From Bifidobacterium breve (lineage in GTDB: Bacteria; Actinomycetota; Thermoleophilia; Solirubrobacterales; Solirubrobacteraceae), in contig CAMCUD010000010.1 of assembly GCA_945878865.1 (NCBI GenBank), positions 1-64,000 of the forward strand: a stretch of DNA of 64,000 nucleotides, given 5' to 3'. Each line of letters begins with the position of its first letter. Position 1 is the stretch's first letter. This document shows positions 24,926-31,007 of the stretch, piece by piece. The position numbers and the translations under genes are program-made. A model generated the notes under the pieces. That model was not told the DNA's origin. It was given only the letters and a program-made list of their open reading frames with translations, and did not search any database.

Positions 24926-26700
24926 AGGCCGCCCACCACCCGCGGCTCGACGGGGTTGCGCGTGAGGAAGACCTGGTCGGGCAGGCCCTTCTCGACGATC
25001 TCGCGGTACAGGGCGTTGTGCTCGAGCAGCTCGTCGTGGCTGCCGTGGCACGCCAGCTCGCCGTCCTCGAGCACGGCGATCTCGTCCGCGAGGGCGATGG
25101 TGGAGAGGCGGTGGGCGATGATGAACGTCGTCCGGCCGGCCATCGCCTCGCGCAGCGCGAGCTTGATCTGCTGCTCGGTCGACGCGTCCACGGACGACGT
25201 CGCGTCGTCGAGCACGAGGATCCGCGGCTCGGCGAGCAGCGCGCGGGCGATCGCGATCCGCTGGCGCTGGCCGCCGGAGAGCGTCAATCCCCGCTCGCCG
25301 ACCATCGTGGCGAACCCGTCGGGCAGGCGCTCGATGAAGCTGAGCGCCTGCGCGCGGCGCGCGGCGTCCTCGACCTGTTCGTCGGTCGCGTCCGGCCGCG
25401 CATAGGCGATGTTGTCGCGGACCGTCGCGCTGAAGAGGAACGGGTCGTCGTCGACCACGGCGATCTGCGCGCGCAGGTCGTCGAGGTCGACGCCGCGCAC
25501 GTCGGCGCCGTCGATCAGCACCTCGCCCGCCGTCGGGTCGTACAGGCGGGGGAGCAGGGAGACGAGCGACGTCTTCCCCGAGCCGGTGCCGCCGACCAGC
25601 GCGATCGTCGTCCCCGCGTCGACGGTGAGATCGATGCCGCGGAGTGCCGGCGCCGTGTCCGCGGCCTCGTCGTAGTCGAGCGTCACGCCGCGCAGCTCGA
25701 CCTTCCCCGCGCCGTCGGGCAGCGGCGCGGCGTCAGACGCGTTGGTGATCTGCGGCTCGCGGTCGAGGATCTCGAACAGCCGCGCGCCCGAGGCGACGGC
25801 GCGCTGGGCCATCCCCAGCGCCATGCCGAGCATGCGCATCGGGCCGAGCAGGGTCACGAGGTACGTGTAGAAGGCGGTGAAGTGCCCGAGCGTCATCGAG
25901 CCGTTGATGACCTGGGTCCCGCCGACGACGAGCAGCAGGCCGAGGCCGAGCTGGGGGAGGAACCCGATGAGCGGCTGGTAGAACGCGCGCAGCCGGGTGG
26001 CGTACATCGACTGGTCGAAGACGCGGGCGACGGCGTGGGCGAAGCGGTCCTGCTGACGGTCCTCGCGGGCGAACGCCTTGACGATGCGCACGCCGCCGAT
26101 CGTCTCCTCCGCCTCGGCGGTCGTCTCGGCGATGCGCTGCTGGACCTCCTGCTGCGCGGGCCGCGCGACCCGGCCGAAGCGGAACGCGATCCACACGACG
26201 AAGGGGACCGGCGTCAGCGAGATCACGGCGAGGACGGGGTCGATGATGAACATCGCGACCGCGGTGAAGACGATGGTCAGCGCCGACTGCGTGATGAAGA
26301 TGAGGCCGTAGCCCAGGAAGAACCGCACGGACTGCAGATCGACGGTCGCCCGGGACATGAGCTGCCCGGTCTGCTGGCGGTCGAAGAAGCCCAGCTCCAG
26401 CCCCTGGAGATGGACGTAGACGCGCTGGCGCAGGTCCTGCTCGACCCCGAGTGACACCCGGCCGGCGATGAGGCGCCGGATGACGGTGAGCACCCAGCGC
26501 AGGACGGCGGCGCCCAGGATGTACAGGCCGTACTGGGTGACCTTCTCCTGGTTGCCCTCCTGGATCGCGTTGACGACGACGCCCGTGAGCGCCGGGATCG
26601 CGACGCCGAAGCCCATCGCGCCGATCGCGAAGACCAGGGACCACCACACGCCCGTCCGGTGCGGGCGCAGGAAGCCGAGCAATCTCCAGAAGATCTCCAT
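24922..26700 (-). CDS. ABC exporter half-transporter with degenerate ATP site
   Basis: The 592-residue protein has six membrane helices and an ATPase domain with Walker A GGTGSGKTS, signature LSGGQRQ and H-loop AHRLST. The Walker B reads ILVLDDATS, with Asp in place of the catalytic Glu, and the Q-loop region reads AVVDDDPFLF without the usual Gln. In known heterodimeric exporters such changes mark the non-hydrolysing site. It is the first gene of a two-gene operon. The ATG is preceded by TAGACT nine bases upstream and by a perfect inverted repeat. Confidence 0.92.
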   Translation of the reverse strand: MEIFWRLLGFLRPHRTGVWWSLVFAIGAMGFGVAIPALTGVVVNAIQEGNQEKVTQYGLYILGAAVLRWVLTVIRRLIAGRVSLGVEQDLRQRVYVHLQGLELGFFDRQQTGQLMSRATVDLQSVRFFLGYGLIFITQSALTIVFTAVAMFIIDPVLAVISLTPVPFVVWIAFRFGRVARPAQQEVQQRIAETTAEAEETIGGVRIVKAFAREDRQQDRFAHAVARVFDQSMYATRLRAFYQPLIGFLPQLGLGLLLVVGGTQVINGSMTLGHFTAFYTYLVTLLGPMRMLGMALGMAQRAVASGARLFEILDREPQITNASDAAPLPDGAGKVELRGVTLDYDEAADTAPALRGIDLTVDAGTTIALVGGTGSGKTSLVSLLPRLYDPTAGEVLIDGADVRGVDLDDLRAQIAVVDDDPFLFSATVRDNIAYARPDATDEQVEDAARRAQALSFIERLPDGFATMVGERGLTLSGGQRQRIAIARALLAEPRILVLDDATSSVDASTEQQIKLALREAMAGRTTFIIAHRLSTIALADEIAVLEDGELACHGSHDELLEHNALYREIVEKGLPDQVFLTRNPVEPRVVGGL

Positions 26701-26709
26701 CCACGCTCC

Positions 26710-26715
26710 AGTCTA
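26710..26715 (-). promoter_or_regulatory. -10 box, probable leaderless promoter of the ABC exporter operon
   Basis: On the minus strand TAGACT lies 9 bases before the ATG at 26700. Confidence 0.45.
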
Positions 26716-26729
26716 GTTGCCCGTGCAAC
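26716..26729. promoter_or_regulatory. Palindromic operator candidate for the ABC exporter operon
   Basis: GTTGC-CCGT-GCAAC is a perfect inverted repeat that touches the -10 box, exactly between where -35 and -10 elements would lie. A bound repressor would block transcription. Its regulator is not identified. Confidence 0.5.
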
Positions 26730-26760
26730 CACCCGGGCCCGACAGGGCGCAAGAACGACG

Positions 26761-26784
26761 ACGGGCGCCCACAGGGGCGCCCGT
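26761..26784. terminator. Terminator-like hairpin after the LPXTG protein gene
   Basis: ACGGGCGCCC and GGGCGCCCGT form a perfect 10-bp stem around ACAG. On the minus strand, the direction of the LPXTG gene ending 26 bases upstream, it is followed by CGTCGTTCTTG. Confidence 0.7.
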
Positions 26785-26810
26785 AGTACGACGGATCGGC
26801 GGGTGCGCGA

Positions 26811-27113
26811 TCAGTTGCGCGCGAGGCGGCGCATCGCGACGCCGGTGCCGACGAGCAGCGCGCCGGCCAGGGCGATGATGACCTCGTCGCCGCCGGTGAA
26901 CGGCAGGCTCGCGGCGGTCGTGGCCTGGGTGGTCGGCGAGGCGGACTCACCCGCGACGGCCGGCTCTTCCTGGGTCTCGGTCGACTCCGTGACCGTCTCC
27001 TGGACCTGGCCGCTGGTGTCGCCGTACCCGTCCGAGTCCTGGGCGAAGGCAGCCGCGCCCGGCAGCGCGAGCAGCGCCACGACGGCGAGAACGATGATGC
27101 GGTGAAGGCTCAT
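26811..27113 (-). CDS. Small LPXTG cell-wall-anchored protein
   Basis: The 100-residue protein has a signal peptide (RIIVLAVVALLALPGAAAFA), an acidic Thr/Glu/Ser-rich linker and the sorting signal LPFTG followed by a hydrophobic helix and the basic tail RRLARN. Sortases cut LPXTG between Thr and Gly and attach the protein to peptidoglycan. With only about 50 mature residues, it is more likely a spacer or wall-packing protein than an adhesin. The sortase-like gene at 53537 is the only candidate enzyme visible here. Confidence 0.85.
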   Translation of the reverse strand: MSLHRIIVLAVVALLALPGAAAFAQDSDGYGDTSGQVQETVTESTETQEEPAVAGESASPTTQATTAASLPFTGGDEVIIALAGALLVGTGVAMRRLARN

Positions 27114-27204
27114 AAACGGTTGGTTCCCTTCGGAGGTCTCCCGGACGAAAACTGGTGAGTCCGGCATCGTACCGGCTGGTCCGGGCGGGTGCGTCGCGGA
27201 TGCG

Positions 27205-27210
27205 TAAAGT
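27205..27210 (+). promoter_or_regulatory. -10 box upstream of the small cysteine protein
   Basis: TAAAGT lies 11 bases before the ATG at 27222; no ribosome binding site is visible. Confidence 0.4.
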
Positions 27211-27221
27211 GGCCGACCGTC

Positions 27222-27407
27222 ATGGTTCTCGCGGGTCTCTGCGACTCCTGCGCCCTGCAACGCATCGTGCGGACGGGGCGCGGGTCCGAGTTCTCCATGT
27301 GCCTGCGGCACAAGGACGATCCGCGCTACCCGAAGTACCCGCGGATCCCGGTCGCCGCGTGCCCCGGCTTCACACCGCGGGAGCCGCAGTCGTCGCCACC
27401 CCGGTGA
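27222..27407 (+). CDS. Small four-cysteine protein, possible metal-binding knuckle
   Basis: The 61-residue protein contains CDSC near residue 8, a third Cys in SMCLRH, and a fourth in the AACPGF segment, with the phrase DPRYPKYPRIPV between. The Cys spacing suggests a small zinc- or iron-binding fold. I do not recognise a named family, though similar short Cys/Pro proteins occur in actinobacteria. Its last 38 bases overlap the end of the convergent TetR gene on the other strand. Confidence 0.65.
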   Translation: MVLAGLCDSCALQRIVRTGRGSEFSMCLRHKDDPRYPKYPRIPVAACPGFTPREPQSSPPR

Positions 27408-27990
27408 AGAACAGCGTGAGCATCTGCCCGAACATCTCCTCGGGCGTGTCCTCAGGGTCGAGGAGCTGCTCGATCGCGACGCCGTGGCCCATCGCCAGCG
27501 CCATCTGCGCCACCGACGACGCCGGGATGCCCGGCTCGACGCCGAGCTCGGCGGCACGCCGCTCGAGCAGGGCGGTGATGCCCTCGCGCAGGCGCCGGTG
27601 CCGCGCGACGAACTCGCGACGGAAGTCCTCGTGGCGCGAGGCGTGCGACGCGAACTCCAGGAAGAGCCGGCACCACTCCTCGTCGCCGCGCAGCGCCGCC
27701 ACGAAGTCGTCCCCGGCGCGGCGCACCTGGGTGAGGAGGTCCGGGCCGCCGGACGTCACCTGCTCGAGCGCGGCGAGGCGCTCGGAGAAGTGCTCGTCGA
27801 GCATGACGAGGAACAGCTCCTCCTTGCTCTTGAAGTTGGCGTAGAACGCGCCCTTCGTGTAGCCGGCTTCGCCGGCGATGTCGTCGATCGAGGCGCGGTG
27901 CAGGCCTTTGCAGGCGAAGACGCGCTGGGCCGACGCCAGGAGCGTCGAGCGCGTCCGGGCCTGCTGCTCCTTGCGGGTCAGCCGGTGCAT
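27370..27990 (-). CDS. TetR-family regulator of the cyclase-P450 operon
   Basis: The 206-residue protein has a TetR DNA-binding domain (residues about 12-58: STLLASAQRVFACKG ... IDDIAGEAGYTKGAFYANFKSKEEL) and a C-terminal ligand domain. It is the last gene of an operon with a class III cyclase and a P450, each junction overlapping by one base (TGATG). The palindromes at 29953-29992 upstream of the operon are the most likely binding sites, giving autoregulation. The inducer is unknown, perhaps the P450 substrate. Confidence 0.9.
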   Translation of the reverse strand: MHRLTRKEQQARTRSTLLASAQRVFACKGLHRASIDDIAGEAGYTKGAFYANFKSKEELFLVMLDEHFSERLAALEQVTSGGPDLLTQVRRAGDDFVAALRGDEEWCRLFLEFASHASRHEDFRREFVARHRRLREGITALLERRAAELGVEPGIPASSVAQMALAMGHGVAIEQLLDPEDTPEEMFGQMLTLFFTGVATTAAPAV

Positions 27991-29339
27991 CAGGCGGCGA
28001 CCGCCTCCGGGGCCTGCGTCCGCGGCGCGTGGGTGCGGCGGCCCTCGACGATGACCTCGGTCCGGCGGGCGGGCGTCAGCGTGATCGCGCGCCGCGCGAC
28101 CCGCTCCGGCGCGGGGTCCGTGGCCCGCAGCTCCAGGTCCTGGACGACGGCGGGGAGGACCTGCTGCATCTCGAACAGCGCGAAGCTCGCGCCGAGGCAC
28201 CGGCGGATGCCGCCGCCGAACGGGATCCAGGTGTACGTTCCGGGCTTCGTGCCGAGCCAGCGCTCGGGGCGGAACGCGTGCGGGTCGGGGTACACGTCGG
28301 GGTTGCGGTGCGCCAGGGTGATGCTCACGGCGATGCGCGTGCCGGCGGGGAGGGGGCGGCCGCCGATCTCCACGTCGGCCTGCAGGTCGCGGACGACGAC
28401 GGGCAGGACGGGCCGCAGCCGCAGCGTCTCCTGGATCACGGCATCCAGGTACTCGGTGTTGCCCGCGTCGAGGTCGTCGCGCAGGTCGGCGAGCGCCTGG
28501 GGATGGCGGATCAGACGCTCGACGGCCCAGCTCAGCGCCGTGGCTGTCGTCTCGTGCCCCGCCACCAGGAGCGTCATGAGCTCGTCGCGCAGCTCCTGGT
28601 CGCTCATCGGGCTGCCGTCCTCGTGGCGGGCCTGGAGCAGGAGGGAGAGGATGTCCTCGCGCTCGGCGAGGTCGGGGGCGTCGCGGCGGCGCGAGAACTC
28701 CTCGAGCAGCGCGGCGTCGGCCGGGGCGAGCGTGTCGCGGACGATCTTCGCCTTGCGCATCCCGTCGGGGCCCAGCGCGAGCGCCAGCAGGAACGTCACC
28801 GGATGCATGACGCGGTCGAGCATCGTCAGCAGCGCGCCGCGGACGTGGTCGAGCTCGGCGCCCTCGCGCATGCCGAAGACCGCGCGCATGATCACCTCGA
28901 GCGTGACGTCCTGCATGCGCGGCGCAAGCTGCAGCGGCTCGCCGACGGGCCACGACGCGACCTCGCGCTCGGCCACCTCCCGCATGAGCTCGCCGTACCG
29001 GGCCATCCGCTCTCCGTGGAAGGGGGGCAGCAGGAGCTTGCGCTGGCGCAGGTGGGCGGCGTCGTCAAGCAGGAGGACCGAGTTGTCACCGAGCAGCGGC
29101 AGCAGCACGCGGTTGCCCTTGCCGGCATGGAACACGGCCGGGTCCCCGGTGAAGATCTCCCGCACGTGGTCGGGCTGGGAGAAGATCACCCACGGCTTCT
29201 CGTCGGCGATGTTGACCTCGAAGACGTCGCCATGGCGGGCGCGCTGCTTGGCCATGAACGGCGTGGTGCGCGCGATGAAGCCGAGCGCCTGCACGGGCCG
29301 CGGCATCCGCGGACCCGGAATACCGGGGACGGTGGGCAT
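27990..29339 (-). CDS. Cytochrome P450 (first)
   Basis: The 449-residue protein has the oxygen-activating I-helix motif AGHETT (260-265), the ExxR motif ETLR (304-307) and the haem loop FGGGIRRCLG with Cys381. It has no membrane anchor, so it is a soluble bacterial monooxygenase needing ferredoxin and a reductase. The AGHETT/IPFGGGIRRCLGASFA style is common to P450s acting on fatty acids and terpenoids, but the substrate cannot be assigned. It lies between the cyclase and TetR genes in one operon. Confidence 0.95.
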   Translation of the reverse strand: MPTVPGIPGPRMPRPVQALGFIARTTPFMAKQRARHGDVFEVNIADEKPWVIFSQPDHVREIFTGDPAVFHAGKGNRVLLPLLGDNSVLLLDDAAHLRQRKLLLPPFHGERMARYGELMREVAEREVASWPVGEPLQLAPRMQDVTLEVIMRAVFGMREGAELDHVRGALLTMLDRVMHPVTFLLALALGPDGMRKAKIVRDTLAPADAALLEEFSRRRDAPDLAEREDILSLLLQARHEDGSPMSDQELRDELMTLLVAGHETTATALSWAVERLIRHPQALADLRDDLDAGNTEYLDAVIQETLRLRPVLPVVVRDLQADVEIGGRPLPAGTRIAVSITLAHRNPDVYPDPHAFRPERWLGTKPGTYTWIPFGGGIRRCLGASFALFEMQQVLPAVVQDLELRATDPAPERVARRAITLTPARRTEVIVEGRRTHAPRTQAPEAVAA

Positions 29340-29953
29340 CAGTGAGCTCCCTGGATGGTGTGGCGGAAGGGGCAGAGCAGCTCGCGGATCCAGCGCTGGG
29401 CCCGGCGCTCCGGGCGGGCGACCGGCAGGGGCGCGGCTGCGACCTGGGCCGGCCGGGCGGGGACGGGTGCGTCGAGGTGCTTGAGCCGGTGCAGGCGAAG
29501 GTCGCCGAAGTCGATGCCGTGGGGCGCGCCGGCGAGCGCGACGGCCTGGTCGCTGACGAGGACCTCGCCGGCGTCGGCGGCGTCGCAGAGCCGTGAGGCG
29601 ACGTTCACCGTCGTGCCGTACCAGTCGCCGTCGCGGTGGACGGCCGGCCCGGCGTGGACGCCGACGCGCACGGGCGGCACGTCGGCGAGCGCCTCGACCG
29701 TCTCGGTGATCGCCACGCCGAGCCGGACCGCACCGGCGGGATCCTCGCAGCGGATCATGAGGCCGTCGCCGAGGGACTTGAGCTCCGCGGCGGCCGGCTC
29801 GGCCGGCAGCAGGCCGCGGACGGCGCGGTGGAAGCGGGTCGCCACGTCGGCGCCCCGCTCGTCGCCGTGCGCGGCGGTCAGCGCGGTGAAGCCGACGAGG
29901 TCGGCGAAGAGGAACGCGTGCGGGGTGGGCGTCACGGCTTCCACATCCCGCAT
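29339..29953 (-). CDS. Class III adenylate/guanylate cyclase, soluble
   Basis: The 204-residue protein is a single cyclase domain: metal-binding Asp18 (FLFADLVGFT) and Asp63 (LKSLGDGLM), and the transition-state pair Asn117 and Arg121 (GTTVNVASR). These residues are all present, so it is probably active, making cAMP or cGMP. The tail (about 160-204) is Pro/Arg-rich and ends in CPFRHTIQGAH. The ATG at 29953 is preferred over one at 29980, because the latter would place the operator inside the gene. It is unusual that a cyclase leads a P450 operon. Confidence 0.85.
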   Translation of the reverse strand: MRDVEAVTPTPHAFLFADLVGFTALTAAHGDERGADVATRFHRAVRGLLPAEPAAAELKSLGDGLMIRCEDPAGAVRLGVAITETVEALADVPPVRVGVHAGPAVHRDGDWYGTTVNVASRLCDAADAGEVLVSDQAVALAGAPHGIDFGDLRLHRLKHLDAPVPARPAQVAAAPLPVARPERRAQRWIRELLCPFRHTIQGAH

Positions 29954-29968
29954 GGTATGCGGATACCA
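29953..29968. promoter_or_regulatory. Palindrome at the start of the cyclase-P450-TetR operon
   Basis: TGGTAT and ATACCA flank GCGG as a perfect 6-bp inverted repeat that overlaps the first base of the cyclase start codon. Together with the adjacent repeat it probably forms the operator of the operon's own TetR. Confidence 0.55.
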
Positions 29969-29969
29969 G

Positions 29970-29992
29970 CCGGTATGCAAGTCGCGTACCGG
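29970..29992. promoter_or_regulatory. Second palindrome upstream of the cyclase operon
   Basis: CCGGTA and TACCGG are separated by 11 bases. A further related half site GGGTATG lies at 29994-30000, so the 55-base gap holds a cluster of GGTATG-type half sites. Confidence 0.5.
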
Positions 29993-30008
29993 CGGGTATG
30001 TGACACCG

Positions 30009-31007
30009 TTATCCGGTGCTGCCGCCGGCCGTACTGGACTTCGACGTCAGCAGTGAGCTCATCGGCTCCAGGACGACGAAGATCTGCGCCTCCCCGTTGG
30101 CCGGCTCGAGCGTCCAGTCGTAGCGGTTGGGGGTCGTCAGGCTCTGGACGCGGCCCGCGTCCGGCGAGCGCGTGATCGACTGGATCGTCGGCACGCTGGG
30201 GCTGACGGTCGCGCTGAGCGGCCGGTTGAGCAGCGGCTCGACGTCCTTGCGCTCGAAGTGCAAGGCCTGCGGCTGAGGGGTGGGCAGCTCCACGCGCTTG
30301 CCGCTCTTCTGATCGACGATCTCGCGGATCGGCGGGAGGAAGACGACGACCTGGTCGACGTCGTCGAGGTAGCGGAACGAGTAGAGCGCCAGCTCGAGCG
30401 CCTCGCGGTTGAGCAGCAGCGCCCGCCCCTGGCTCGGCTTGCCGCGGTCGAACGAGCAGTTCTTCCCCAGCCCGCACAGCCGGTACAGCACCCCGTCGCC
30501 CTTGGGGAAGACGATCTCCCCGCCCGCGTCAGCAGGCTCGCGCAGGGCGACCTTCATCGGCACCGGCCCGGCGGTTGGGTCGTTCCACGTCAGCGGGCCG
30601 CCGTCGACGGCGACGAGCTGGACCCCGCCGTTCATCTTGTAGCGCGGTGCGACGTGTGCGGCGATCTCGTCGGCGCCCTTGTCGATCGAGTCGTCCGCCG
30701 GCTTCCACGAGGACCAGTTCTTCACCGTCTCAGACCCGGAATCCGGGGAGCTCGTCGTCAGCGCGAACACGACCGCGCCGATCGCCACGATCGCGACCGC
30801 GGCAAGCGCGCCGAAGAGGAACTGGAAGCGCGCCGCGTGCGGTGCCGGCGCGGCCTCGTGGACCTCGACCTCGGCCGCGGGGCGCGGCTCGGGCAGCCGG
30901 TCGGGCTCGGCGCTCTCGGGTGCGGGGTCGCTCGCGCGCGCGGGGACCTCCTCGGACGAGGACGGCACGTCGGGCAGCTCGGAGGTGGGGTCGTCGGGCT
31001 CGGTCAC
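30009..31007 (-). CDS. Single-pass membrane protein coupled to the FtsH-like gene
   Basis: The 332-residue protein has an acidic, Pro/Glu-rich cytosolic N-terminus (1-60), one membrane helix (FLFGALAAVAIVAIGAVVFAL) and an extracytoplasmic domain of about 245 residues with a pair of Cys (LCGLGKNC). No family is recognised. Its GTG overlaps the stop of the FtsH-like gene as GTGA, so it is almost certainly made together with it. A substrate adaptor or inhibitor of the protease, comparable in position to HflK/C or YccA, is a reasonable inference. Confidence 0.75.
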   Translation of the reverse strand: MTEPDDPTSELPDVPSSSEEVPARASDPAPESAEPDRLPEPRPAAEVEVHEAAPAPHAARFQFLFGALAAVAIVAIGAVVFALTTSSPDSGSETVKNWSSWKPADDSIDKGADEIAAHVAPRYKMNGGVQLVAVDGGPLTWNDPTAGPVPMKVALREPADAGGEIVFPKGDGVLYRLCGLGKNCSFDRGKPSQGRALLLNREALELALYSFRYLDDVDQVVVFLPPIREIVDQKSGKRVELPTPQPQALHFERKDVEPLLNRPLSATVSPSVPTIQSITRSPDAGRVQSLTTPNRYDWTLEPANGEAQIFVVLEPMSSLLTSKSSTAGGSTG

